From NCBI GenBank assembly GCA_040285825.1, contig JAUPSS010000004.1:1178001-1242000 (forward strand): a stretch of 64,000 nt of DNA. The letters run 5' to 3'. Positions 19,546-30,068 of the stretch are shown here, one piece after another. Position 1 is the stretch's first letter, and every line of letters begins with the position of its first letter. The notes under the pieces were generated by a model, which was not told where the DNA came from, searched no databases, and saw nothing but the letters and a program-made list of their open reading frames with translations. The stretch is from Eukaryota sp. TZLM1-RC (taxonomy: Eukaryota > Metamonada: BaSk clade). A program made the position numbers and the translations under genes.

Positions 19546-21609
19546 AAAACGATAGATAGGTGAAATTTTTTTCCAACTAGGTGAAAAATATTACCCTCAA
19601 TTGGTATACACTTAAAAGTTCCAAGAAATAGTGAAATCATGAACGAAGATTCTTACGAGGTCCCTTGGCCTCATGAAGGACTATTTTTGGTATTCTCTAC
19701 GTTGGAAGAAGGACAGAGAAGATAAAATGAACATGCTGCGACTTATGGGTTCTCCATTGCTCGTCGTGGAGGATCTGAAAGAGCTGGTTACGCTTACTTC
19801 AAATTTCATGCCTCTGCTAAGCCAGAATCAACGTCCACGAAAAGAAAAAGACAATGAGTGAGTACACACTGTCCATTCAGTGTGTACTGTCGTTGTCAAG
19901 GACAATCATGGATAGCTTTTGAAAGGTAGTTGGTACATAACTATCCTCCTGTGGAAGAAATCTCTTTCTCACCCAATCATCGTTGCCTATCCCCGGAACA
20001 GACAAGAATCCGTCAAAATCTGAACCTACATGATCCTAACAAGAAATTGGTGACCACTTTGCAAAACAATCTCCTATCAAAATAACTTGGACAAGTCCTT
20101 TTTATTAACGTCGTGAGTCAAATGGAAGTTAAAAAAAGCATTCGAGGATGTAAGAGTGCGGTTGACCATCTGATTGACAAATACGGTTCTGATTATAACA
20201 TTGTGCCAAAGTACGACAAAGAAAAAAAAGTAACAGGTTTATTGGTGGCGAATAAGGAATCAATCATGATGTTTAGTAGGTTCGCTACAGTGATTCAAGC
20301 GGACTCAATCTACAAAACTAATGTATATCAAATGCCAATGTCGCATCTAGTTGGTTTTACTAATGTGAAAACAACTTATACGATTGCTGTTGTATTTATG
20401 TCTTCCGAACTTAAAGTCGAATACAGTTGGGCCTTACAAGAATTTAAGAAATTAATTGCAAAAAACCAGAGGTGTGAATGACAGATAGAGAACTAGCTTT
20501 GATAAAAGCAATCAATACAGAATATCCAATAAATGGCCATGTCCATTGTATGTTTCATATCTTGCAGAACATTAACACAAAGAAAAATGCTTCCAACACA
20601 CTCTGGTGTCAGTTTATGAACGAAGCAGCATGTTGTCAATTCTCCCACAGAGGATATGTTGGAATCAAACCTACAGTACATCAACAACATGTATGAAGGA
20701 GATGATGAGATGAATGATACACTAAAGTATTGTGTGGAGCAGTGACTATTACAAAAGAAGTTCTTTATAAGGTGTTATATTGATTCGTTTGCCCACTTCA
20801 ACACTTTCACCACCAGTAGAGCAGAACATGCTCATTCTGCCATAAAAGCTGGTGATAAGCTTCACAAAAGGAATTCAGAAAGCATATTTGAAAACATTGA
20901 CATCACATTGAAGAAGCAAATCTCAGACTACAATCGCAAGGTCTCTCAAGGTCTGGTATGTATTGCTCCTGTTTTAAGAAAAGAATCGACGTTCGCACTG
21001 TTGAAAGTACTAATGAGAATCAAAAGTAACACTGATTCCTTCTGTTCAGGAACAAAACAACTAACTACAGGTACTCATTGTAAACATTTTTTTGACCAAC
21101 TATTACTGAGGCAAGGGCAAGTTAGGGTAGAAGATTTTTATCCTCATTAGTGATTGATCAATTTGGAAGAACTTGAGACTCTGGTTCACAATGAAGCAAA
21201 TCAAAATCCAGTCCAAATGTTGTATGAAAGTTACAATTTAACGTCTGACAATTAAAAACGGTCTAGAATAGAAAGAGAAGCGATCAGAGCTTTGGGGAGG
21301 GTTGAAGTACCCTCTCAGGAAATCAGTATCGTTGCTGTGAGAGGAAGGCCTGTAAGAAGAGACAGAGCAGAACCGTCTCTGGAACAACGGAGACGCAACA
21401 GGTGCTCAGTTTGTGTATCACCAGGAATAGACGGTTTTGTGCACAATGTAGCCAAACATTGTAAACATTTCAAAGACGAATGTTCATGTTAGAAAAGAAA
21501 CAGATTCACCTACAAAGGTTAGTATTGTATTCACCTAGTTAACAAAAGTAAAAGCATTCAATTAATTTTCACCTATTTAGATAAATGTTTCACCTATTTA
21601 ACCCGTCCC
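19546..21609 (+). mobile_element. Mutator-like element (MULE), about 2.06 kb
   Basis: The element is bounded by direct TTAAATTATGG repeats. Its ends carry imperfect inverted repeats with the unit (A)TAGGTGAAA: two units at the left end (near 19,557 and 19,575) and three in reverse complement at the right end (near 21,528, 21,560 and 21,588). The repeated AGGTGAA units may be transposase binding sites. The single internal gene is a broken FAR1/MULE-type transposase. With several stops, the copy is no longer autonomous. Confidence 0.75.
19640..21492 (+). pseudogene. MULE/FAR1-type transposase, disrupted
   Basis: The N-terminal FAR1-like zinc region reads EHAATYGFSIARRGGSERAG, then CPFSVYCRC and later VHNYPP, interrupted by stops near 19,705 and 19,858. 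The catalytic domain begins near 20,113: ATVIQADSIYKTN carries the first Asp, and TDRELALIKAI followed by HCMFHILQNI carries the second Asp and the C..H block, split by a frame change at about 20,478. A helical region includes SRAEHAHSAIK. The C terminus (21,292-21,492) has VRGRPVRRD and CSVCVSPGIDGF...CKHFKDEC, a zinc-knuckle-like end. It would cut and paste the element from the inverted repeats if intact. Confidence 0.75.
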
Positions 21610-21620
21610 TTAAATTATGG
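21610..21620. repeat. Right 11-bp target-site duplication of the MULE
   Basis: Second copy of TTAAATTATGG, identical to 19,535-19,545. Confidence 0.7.
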
Positions 21621-22531
21621 CAATTGCTTAATTGGCTTAACTGATTGCAATTTTGTTTGCATCAGTGTGTTGGTTGATTGCTTTGATGTTGTGATTATTG
21701 GAATAAAATCTATTTATCAAAAGAAGTTCAGTATACATGGATATATTCTACTAGACAGATGTTAACATAGTCACAGTTTTTTTTCTACCTCTGCCCTTCG
21801 GTAACACTTCTCTTTGGAAGCCCTTCTTTAGTTTTCTGAGACCTTCTACGAACCAATCCACCAAAGGCACGCATTGTGTCTGCAAATGTTCCACAGTGGT
21901 GGTTAAAGCGAACGCTTGAACTAACCTCGTCAACCATCTCAAGTCCAGACCATCCAATGTTCAACGAGTACACCGACTTGATGAAGGATCAAGTCCTGAC
22001 TCTTGATACCTTTTTTGTTGAAGACAGATTTAATGAGTATTTCAAATGGCTACAATGGGTCATTAACGGACTGATTCTCTATATCACCAAGAACTCTGTT
22101 TTTGGACCTGTTTTTTGACGAAGAATGTTTGGTTATGATAAAGTAGATTTGTCGGAGATTGAAAAATACCTAAATGTTGAAGATGATCTATTGGTAACTT
22201 CGAAAATGTATTAACAATAAAAAATTTAATAAAGTAATTTAGATTATAATGTAGCTTCCTCTCGAATAGGGCCCTCAATTGGACGAGGAGTTGCTCTAGA
22301 ATTGAGTCAGGTGCTCTCATGGGGAGAATACAGTATTTGTCTAATACTATTTTTATTCCAACAGTGAATAAAATGTGTTAAATTTTTGTTGTTAAGCATT
22401 CATCATCATTTTTGAAAAATATTTCTCAAAGATAAACCTGTGTAATTCACTTGTGGTCAATAATAAGTGAATTTTAATTCTCACCTCACAAATTTTTCAC
22501 ATCTTCTTTTTACTGTCCTTTATTCACTTCT
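21621..22531. other. Unassigned region
   Basis: A plus-strand frame at 21,876-22,118 (with WWLKRTLELTSSTISSP and FKWLQWVINGLILY) and overlapping minus-strand frames at 21,751-21,973 are open, but none matches a family I know. The rest is AT-rich. Confidence 0.35.
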
Positions 22532-23450
22532 ATGGGGGCCACTATCGACTTACTGTTGTCTGGTAATGATCTTAGGCACCTCAAAGTACACGCTAGCGAA
22601 GACACAAAGATTCGTGCGGTGTACACCTTAGTCTTCTTTGAGAAATCACAACAAGACGTTGTTGAATATTACTGCGTTGCACAATCTACGGTATCGACTT
22701 GGTTACGCCAAGTATTTCCTAGTTCTGAATCTACTACCAATCCTACATCACGCAATCCCTTCCAAACTCCTTCATCTCGTCACAAAATAAACGAAACAGA
22801 GTCCTCATTTATCCTCCAACTTGTGAAAGAACAACCTCTCCTTTTTTGACGCGAAATACGTAAGCTAGTATTTACAAAATTTCACAAGAAAGTTAGTGTA
22901 ACAACTGTGCACAGATTACTAATCAAAAACAATTGTACTCACAAAAAATGTGCTAATTTGATGAGACAAACCAAACCAAAAACTGATTCATAACTTTGAA
23001 TTAAGTTTTCGAAGACTTTGTGGTGTTGTAATTCAACAACAATTGTTATTTATTGACGAAGTTTCGTTTAAATCAGAACACTTTGTAAGGAAAACTTGTT
23101 GGAGCTCTAAGGAAGTTCCAATTAATACTGAAAGACCGAACTTCAAGGAAGAGCAGGTGAGTCTCATGGTGACAATTGATGTCAATGGGCTAGTGATGTT
23201 TCATATAAAACAGAGTCATTTTGATCGCACAGGATATGTAAGTTTTTACAAGATTTACTGCATCATAAATTATTATCAATTGAAGGAGGAGCTAGATCAA
23301 TAGTGGTTGTTGATGGTTGCAATATTCATAAAAATGCATACATTTTCAGGGCTGTAAAATTGGCTGGCTTAAAATATTTGATTTTACCACCGTATCCTTC
23401 TGATTCATACTTGCATGGTATAAAGGCAAACTTTTTCAAAAATAATTTGG
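22532..23450 (+). pseudogene. IS630/Tc1/mariner-type transposase relic
   Basis: The N-terminal helix-turn-helix is intact in the frame 22,532-22,849 (IRAVYTLVFFEKSQQDVVEY, then AQSTVSTWLRQVF). After a TGA at 22,848 the frame continues as VTTVHRLLIKNNCTH, and LLFIDEVSF carries the first catalytic Asp (near 23,045-23,070). In a further broken frame near 23,302 comes IVVVDGCNIHKN with the second Asp, then LILPPYPSDSYLHGIKANF. The usual third acidic residue after P-P-Y-(S/P)-P-D-x-N is not visible. At least three breaks make it non-functional. No terminal repeats were found. Confidence 0.7.
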
Positions 23451-24399
23451 ATTGAATAAAGTTTTGATTAAAAATGTATTAAAAATAAAACAGTTTTAAT
23501 TGATTATGTATTGAAAATAAAAAAAGAACTTTTACAGAGAAAGCAGGAGAATTTCCACCAAAATTTAAAGAAAACCAATTCTCTAGACATGCAGCAGTTG
23601 TAGGCTACTTCGAGAGTGGTGTCAGGATGTACAACTTTTTATTCTTCTTAACTTCCGCTGCGAAATGTTCAGTGAAGAGAGAAGAGAGTAATTCAGGGGT
23701 GACTTTTTCAACGTCTTGGTATAGAAAACCAATGGTAGTATTTTACTTACACAACACATTGCTCATTTGGCTTGATAATTGTACTTTGCATATTGCATTG
23801 TGTTTATCTATTATTGCTATCACAGTGAGAACCTTTCGAAAAGTCCAGAACAAGAAGAAACAATGAACGTAACGAGCCACAACCATAGAGCCTGTTCGAT
23901 GAGACTTTCTGGAATTAAAATTATGTTTCAAATGCTTTTTCAACTAAGTTTGTATTTATCCTTAATTGAGTAATTTTTGTGTGTTTGCTGAAGACCTAAT
24001 CAAAAATTTTAAGACAACATTATTACTTTCACCTGCCAATTTTTAATATTGTTGTGTGAGCACATGCTGTCTCAATTAGTGGTAAATCTGTTGAAAAAAA
24101 AGGTGCAGTGTTCAAATGCTGTTGGCTGCTGATATTATGGACTATTCGTTCTTCTCTATTCCAATTTTCTCGTTTCATTATAGGTAGAAAGCATTAATTG
24201 AGTTTTTTAATTGAGTTTTTAAATGTGTATATTTTGCAACAATTGATATTGGGCTACGGAAATTACAATTCGTCTATCAGAAAAAACATTGATTTATTCA
24301 ATTAAAGGTATCTCACGAATACGTACCTAAATCTACAGCAGGTTTAAATGAAATTATCTTTATCACAAGTCCCTTTGCACACCATATTCCAACATACTG
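23451..24399. other. Mostly non-coding DNA
   Basis: A short stretch near 23,545-23,640 can be read as FPPKFKENQFSRHAAVVGYF followed by ESGVRMYNF, which has coding character but no family match. The remainder is AT-rich with no supportable feature. Confidence 0.4.
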
Positions 24400-24845
24400 C
24401 TGGCAGAGAAGCGTTCCGGTAATTTCCGGGAAGTTCATCCCTTCCACTCATCCACTCCCACCCTCCAAGCTATGCTCGAAATTTTTCCAAAGAAAATTGG
24501 AATTTAAAAAAATAATCGATGTGCCTGAAAAAACAAAACACTCACCAAAAATGCTCCTCGTTGCCCATCGTGTAACGAACTTGGTTGTAGAAAGAATATA
24601 AAAAAGTGTGAAAATTACAAAGATCAATCAAATTCCAAAAATGTAATCACCACCGCTGCTGAATCGAATTTACTCCCCCCCCCCAAAGATGAGTGTACTG
24701 CAGAAGACAATGTCGCAATAGTGTCAGATAGTTGCAGTGAAGCATTTCAAACAGATCATTGAGCTATTTGTAATGAAAAAGCTGAAAAATATATTTCAAA
24801 AAATAATTTATATGTATGCCATGTTTGCTCCTCGCTTGGGACGTC
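24400..24845 (+). pseudogene. RLE-D N-terminal region, degraded
   Basis: Aligns with 26,060-26,515. It preserves the outline of the first zinc finger (CPSCNELG...KKCENYKD, with the expected histidine lost), the inter-finger block (TTAAESNLL...DECTAEDNVAIV) and the second finger (AICNEKAEKYI...CHVCSSLGT). Frame shifts and a run of about 11 Cs near 24,675 disrupt it. It ends at about 24,845. Confidence 0.75.
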
Positions 24846-24927
24846 AAGTTGAGAAAAAGGAGGACGTTGAAAGTGAGAAAAAAAATATTATTATTGTGAT
24901 GAAAATACTATAGTAATAACTAAAATG

Positions 24928-25024
24928 ATTCGAGCAACTCCCTTCCTTATGGAGCCAAACATGAGAAAAGTCGACCAAATACAAGGTTACGAGTAGAAAC
25001 TCCACCTCCACTGTTATTGTACTA
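24928..25024 (+). repeat. Second copy of the 97-bp captured segment
   Basis: Matches 14,411-14,507 with scattered substitutions. Here it lies between a broken RLE-D N terminus and an RLE-E RT fragment, so the same scrap sits at retrotransposon breakpoints twice. Confidence 0.7.
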
Positions 25025-25051
25025 TTTATTTTTATTTATTTATTTGAACTA

Positions 25052-25765
25052 TTTAAATTCAATTAAAAAGAGCTAGAAATCATAAAGACCCTTGAATTGG
25101 AAAAACATCTTGAGTTTTTTCTTTTGAGAATTTGTTATGCTGGAAAAATTACTCATTTACTGAGATCATTACCTCCATCCCTAACTTACAATTTTTGTAG
25201 ACAATTTAACAAAATACGTACAGAATTTTTGGCTTATTTAATGTCTGTTGATCCATCAATTTTGAAAAATCATATTTTTTCTGATGTTCAACTTGGCGGT
25301 GTTGGATTCAATTCATCAAAATATTTGACCAAAGCTGCATTTAATGGTGGTGGAAAAAATTTTGTATTTGAATTCTCTAGAAGATATCCTTTTGCCGAAA
25401 ATCTTCTTGAAACTACAAGTAGCCTATTCCTCGATAACTTAAGAGAAGAAATATCCAGTTTATCTCCCGACTTATGGCAATCATGTTTCCCCATATCCAT
25501 TCAAGAAATTCCAGACAGAAGATTGTATTCATTAAAATTTGTGTTGAAAAAGCTCCAACGACATCTCTTGAAAAAATTTGAAAGCAAGGATTTTATTGTT
25601 CGACTTAGCACGGCTAAGAAAGAAAATCCTGCTTTTGCAAATTTTTTGATTGATTTGAAGGAAAGTTCATCTGCAGTTTTGATAAATCAAATTCCCCAGA
25701 TTTATGGCCTACTTTTGAATGACGACCAATGGACCACTGCTATCAGAATGCGTTGTTATTTTCGA
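25052..25765 (+). pseudogene. RLE-E RT thumb and linker fragment
   Basis: An uninterrupted 225-residue frame starts at 25,097 and reads LEKHLEFFLLRICYAGKITH, LGGVGFNSSKYLTKAAFNGG, SIQEIPDRRLYSLKFVLKKL, then VRLSTAKKENPAFANF and QIPQIYGLLLNDDQWTTAI. This is the region between the RT palm and the nuclease knuckle. It is cut just before the knuckle at RMRCYF and joined to an RLE-G RT scrap in another frame. The upstream edge overlaps the piece at 911-957. Confidence 0.8.
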
Positions 25766-25945
25766 TTCATATGAAAATATTGGGCTTTATCTTAATGCGA
25801 GCAAATGCCTTCTGATTGGCTCTTCTGCTCAGGATCTTGTGATAAATGATTCTTTTGTTCCTTTTATTAATTATAGTAGTGATGCTCTTAAGTTCCTTGG
25901 TTGTTTGTTAGGAAACGTGCCTCAAATTCAGAATGAATTGCAAGT
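25766..25945 (+). pseudogene. RLE-G RT scrap
   Basis: It encodes DSYENIGLYLNASKCLLIGS, FVPFINYSSDALKFLGCLLG and VPQIQNEL, the segment right after YMDD. A nearly identical minus-strand copy exists at 27,881-28,070. It ends in a T-rich junction with RLE-D N-terminal sequence. Confidence 0.8.
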
Positions 25946-25949
25946 TATT

Positions 25950-26868
25950 TTTTTTCTCCCTCCCTTGGTCAACCCTCTCATTTTTCACTTTCTGTGTCGG
26001 CGTCAAAGTTGTACTGTGTCTTTGCCAAAACGATGCCAGTGACCGATAGTGACTCCGATACTGATTGGAACGCCCAAGTGAAGGTTCTACCCGTCAGATC
26101 AAGCTCATCCCCTTCACTCCTCCACTCTCCCCACCCTCCAAGCTATGCTCGAAATTCTTCTCAAAAAAATTCAAAAAATGATCAGTGTGCCGCAAAAAAC
26201 ACAAAACTCTTAAAAAATGTTCCCCATTGCTCATCCTGTCATCAACTTGGTCATAAAAAAAATTCTAAAAAGTGTGAAAATTATCAAAATCCATCTACTT
26301 CTTATTCTGTAACTGCCGCTGCTGCTGAATTAAATAATTTAGAATTTAATTTACCTCCCAAACATGAGTGCACTGCAGAAGACAATGATGCAATAATGTT
26401 AGATATTCCCCGTGAAGCAAGTCAAATTGATAATTGTGCTATTTGTAATGAAAAAGCTGAAAGATATATTTTAAAAAATAATTCATATGTTTGCCATGTT
26501 TGCTCCTCGCTTGATACACTACGGCCTCCATGTAAGATTCCGAATGTTCTCAGTCCCAAGGCTTCCGTTACCTTTTCTGTTGCGTTTAGAACATTCAGTC
26601 TTGCTTTGAAAAAAGGAGAATGGGATGTTTTTTCTATTTGGAAATTCTTCCTTGAACAAAAATCAGGATCTCGTCCCCAAAAAGTTTTCACTCCAAAGAA
26701 ACAACCTAAGAATAAGACTGTGCGAAAACTTTTATTACGTGGGAGATATGGTTCAGGGAAAAGCGCTCTTTTCTCTTCTGAACTTGCGCCTGCTACTGAT
26801 AAAACTGTGAATCAATTGGTCGATCTACATCCAGCTGAATTTCTCAACTTTGAAAATCCATCTGTTTC
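25950..26868 (+). pseudogene. RLE-D 5' region with both zinc fingers
   Basis: The frame starting at 25,994 gives a clean N terminus: a Ser/Pro-rich stretch, then finger one CSSCHQLGHKKNSKKC at about residue 78-93. After AEDNDAIMLD comes the C2C2 module CAICNEKAERYILKNNSYVC-HVC with DTLRPPCKIP at about 148-185, and then GEWDVFSIWKFFL. The pre-RT block VRKLLLRGRYGSGKSALFSS follows and corresponds to the start of the copy at 3.2-3.9 kb. At about 26,868 the frame passes into an unrelated Ser/Pro-rich sequence and stops at 27,028. No RT is attached, so this is a 5' fragment. Confidence 0.8.
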
Positions 26869-27425
26869 ACAGTCCAAAGTTAAAGATACTCCCTTTTCTC
26901 CTATGGTTTGTACACCTGTCGTTTCCTCCACTCCTTCTACAGAAGTTTCTGAGGAAGACCCACAACCATCTTCTTCTTCGGAAGTTGCTGGAGGACTCAA
27001 CAGTGGTGTCATAGACAAAAGTAGCTGAATCCCTTCATCTCAGAACTCCATCTTGCCTTCAATGAAATTCCTGCCAAGGCAAACGATTTTGAATGTTACA
27101 CTTGCAACAGCATACATTGTCAATGGATCGGTATGTGTAACTTCATATAAACTAACTACCGTATTTTCAATAGACCTAACTATGTTCCCAACCCCTGGTA
27201 TACAGTTGGGGAACTGATGTTGAATGCCAATGGACATTTGGCTGGCGCTGGAAGCCCTTTTCGAGTTGAATTGGGTTTTGCTAATAGTGCTGCAGACCAA
27301 GAACTTATGAACCTAGATAATGATAACTCCCTTAGACAGAGCCAAGCAGTCTTTGATGCCACTGCAATAAATTCTGTTGATTTACACAAGAATTGTTCTG
27401 CCAAGATTGCTGGGGAGATGCCAAC
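26869..27425 (+). pseudogene. Captured gene fragment with a candidate 43-base intron
   Basis: After the RLE-D breakpoint, coding-like sequence continues in changing frames: LNPFISELHLAFNEIPAKAN then FECYTCNSIHCQW (about 27,030-27,128), and NYVPNPWYTVGELMLNANGH then LAGAGSPFRVELGFANSAAD (about 27,185-27,290). Between them lies GTATGTGTAACTTC...ACTAAC...TTTTCAATAG (about 27,133-27,175), with a consensus donor, a branch-point-like ACTAAC and an AG acceptor. The flanking phases differ by one base, so the fragment may carry an indel. The gene family is unknown. Confidence 0.45.
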
Positions 27426-27439
27426 CAGCTAATGAACGA

Positions 27440-27835
27440 AGAATACCAAAATGCAACAACTCTCCTGAAATTTCTGGGGATCTTGCCGTGTATTTTCAAA
27501 ATTTAATGTGTTTGAATAATGTTCTTCCGCCTGAATTGACTGCTGCCCGTTTAGTTGCTTTAGATAAACCTGGTAAAAGTGACAAACCTGATGGAGTTAG
27601 ACCAATTGCTATTGGAGAGTCTTTAACCAGATTGCTTTCTTCGCTTATTTTTAACAAAATTTCTACTAAAGCAACGGATTATTTGAATCCTTTTCAATTT
27701 GGTATTAAAACTATTGAAGGTGCTTCTGCTGCTTCAATGACTTCAGATGTTTTTTTCAATAGTCAGCAACATCAATATATTTTCAATTTGGATTTTAAAA
27801 ATGCTTTTAATTTAGTAAAGTTTTTCTATAACTAA
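27440..27835 (+). pseudogene. RLE-G RT fingers and motif A
   Basis: Frame 27,377-27,835 includes SPEISGDLAVYFQNLMCLNN, LTAARLVALDKPGKSDKP, VRPIAIGESLTRLLSSLIF, FQFGIKTIEGASAASM and motif A IFNLDFKNAFNLVK. It stops at KFFYN, immediately after motif A, next to an inverted RLE-G piece. Confidence 0.8.
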
Positions 27836-27839
27836 AGAA

Positions 27840-28200
27840 GAAATTGAAGCAAGTTCAATTTTCATTTTTTCCAAAATAACTTACAACTCATTCTGAATTT
27901 GAGGCACGTTTCCTAACCAACAACCAAGGAACTTAAAAGCATCACTACTATAATTAGTAAAAGGGACAATAGAATCATTTATCACGAGATCTTGAGCAGA
28001 AGAGCCAATGAGAAGGCATTTGCTCGCATTAAGATGAAGCCCAATATTTTCATATGAATCAGCAATTTCTTGAGCAACCAATTTTAGTAAATTAAATGAA
28101 CCAATCAAGGATATATCATCCATATAAGCAACTATTTTTATAGAAGGGTATTTTTGCTTAATGATATTTGAAGGTTTGTGAATAGCTAAACAAAATAGCC
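27840..28200 (-). pseudogene. RLE-G RT motif C region, inverted
   Basis: The minus strand reads LFCLAIHKPSNIIKQKYPSI, then KIVAYMDDISLIGSFN with an intact catalytic box, then DSYENIGLHLNASKCLLIGS and FKFLGCWLGNVPQIQNEL. It meets a plus-strand RLE-G piece head to head at about 28,200. Confidence 0.8.
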
Positions 28201-28202
28201 CT

Positions 28203-29345
28203 CTCTTGTTTTGTTTTTACTGTCAAACAAGTGATTCTCTTCGTGCACCTGTTAAAATTCCTGTAGAGGTGAGTCCTGTCAGTTCTGTTTCTATGTCAAT
28301 GGAAATGCGTTCTTTTTCTTCACAATTGAAATCAAACAAATGGAACATAACAAGATTTTGGAAATTCTTTGCCAAAAAGAATAAAAAACAATTAATTACA
28401 AACCGAAAAAAAGTAAAGCCAGTTCAACGTTTCAAGCAAGAAAATTGTTCTTGAGAGGTAGATATGGAAGCGGTTTAAAAAATATTTTTTCAGGTAAGTT
28501 GGCTGATAATAATCATAAAACTGTTGAAAAACTGAAAGCGCTTCATCCAACTGAAATTTTTTGCCCAATTGAGCCGCCAATTTGTGAATATTGGCTCGAA
28601 AATCATTTTCAGGCTCATGAAGTATTCAATGCTATTGCTAAATTGCCAAAAGGAAAAGCTGCTGGTCCATCAGGCAATTCTTTTGATTTGTTAAAAACTG
28701 CTTGTAAAAATACTCCAGAAATTTCTGAGGATCTTGCCATTTATTTTCAAAATTTAATGTGTTTGAATTATGTTCCTCCACCTGAATTGACTGCTGCCCG
28801 ATTAGTTGCTTTAGTTAAACCAGGAAAAAGTAACAAACCTGGTGGAGTTAGACCAATTGCTATTGGAGAGTCTTTAACCAGGTTGCTGTCCTCTCTTATT
28901 TTCAATAGAATTTCTACTAAGCAAGGGACTATTTGAAACCTTTTCAATTTGGCATTAAAACTATTGAAGGTGCATCTGTTGCCTCGATGACTTCAGATGT
29001 TTTTTTTTCAATAGTCAACAAAATCAGTATATTTTCAATTTGGATTTTAAAAAATGCTTTTAATTCAGTAAAGCGTAACTGTATTTACGATGTTCTTCTT
29101 CAAGAATTTCCAGAACTTTCAGCTTATTTTTACTTATTTTATGGAAAAAAGTCGGACTTAATCTTTGACACCTTTACCCTTGAATCTTCTTCTGGTGTCA
29201 AACAAGGTGATCCTCTTGGTCCATTGCTATTTTGTTTGGCTATTCATAATACTATTGAAATGACCCAGAAATAGTTCCCTGAATTGCATGTTGTGGCTTA
29301 TATGGATGGAATTTCTATTATCAGTTCTTTTGAAAGCATATAATA
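28203..29345 (+). pseudogene. RLE-G from C2C2 module to RT motif C
   Basis: It begins in the second half of the C2C2 module (CFYCQTSDSLRAPVKIPVEV), then KWNITRFWKFFAKK. A frame shift near 28,450 leads to FLRGRYGSGLKNIFSGKLAD and the fingers LPKGKAAGPSGNSFDLLK and VRPIAIGESLTRLL. Another shift near 28,930 leads to motif A (KNAFNSVKRN) and motif B SSGVKQGDPLGPLLFCLA. Motif C reads VVAYMDGISII, with the second catalytic Asp changed to Gly. It ends near 29,345. Confidence 0.8.
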
Positions 29346-29439
29346 TTATGTCAATTATTGAAACTATAATCCCCTAACCAGAGATGAAATATCTAAATAA
29401 ATTAACTTGTACCCTTTGGAAAAGCACCTAGACCTTCAA
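29346..29439. other. Short AT-rich junction
   Basis: No recognisable content. Confidence 0.4.
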
Positions 29440-29720
29440 AGATGACTTTTGGAACGTTAAAATCATCGATAAACCAATGTCCCGAATACATTGACGATTT
29501 GGTCTCATTTTTATAATAAAAATTTAACATTGAAGATGAAGCTTCCATCTGAAATGACAACGTTAATTGCATTAAAAAAGAACGAATCGAATATAGAACC
29601 AATAGCAATAGGTGAACCAATATCTCGTATTGTTGCGTCATCTGTGTTCAGTAGGATTATTAAAAAAGCTGAAGTTTTTTGAATCATTTTCAATTTGAAA
29701 TTAAAACAGTTGATGCAAAA
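29440..29720 (+). pseudogene. RLE-B RT finger scrap
   Basis: Reads CPEYIDDLVSF, then LKMKLPSEMTTLIALKKNES and IEPIAIGEPISRIVASSVFS, aligning with the RLE-B fingers at 11,970-12,150 (CPQIVDD...IALKKSQSKIRPIAIGESFSRIL). It contains two stops and loses the conserved Arg of RPIAIGE. Confidence 0.7.
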
Positions 29721-30060
29721 AATTGGAGTGACGATGAGTCATTAGCTATGGCTGAGACCGCATTTCGGCACACAAATATCCAGCCACTTGTGAGAGAGCC
29801 AAGTGTGATCATTTAGCAAAACATTGGCCTATTATAAAAAAATCAATTGGTTCATGGTCAATAATCAAACATTTGACAATTTTTAATGAGAGACCAATAT
29901 TTTCATGATGCTGTTGAATAAAAGTTTTTAAAGTTAATAAAAGTTATTCTATTTTGCCAAAATAATAAAAAAATTTCTCCATCCCATATAAAATTTTCTG
30001 AAAAAAATTGCAAACGTCGTAAAGACACAATATCTCCACTTGCCCCGTCATTCAGAAAGA
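29721..30060. other. Unassigned region with short coding-like scraps
   Basis: Near 29,722-29,815 the plus strand reads NWSDDESLAMAETAFRHTN. The pattern W-S-D-(D/E)-E...M/A-A..E is seen in the Myb-like domain of some R2/NeSL elements, but the match is short. A following scrap in another frame (CERAKCDHLAKHW) resembles the unidentified piece at 15,283-15,330. The rest is AT-rich. Confidence 0.3.
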
Positions 30061-30068
30061 GCAACTTA

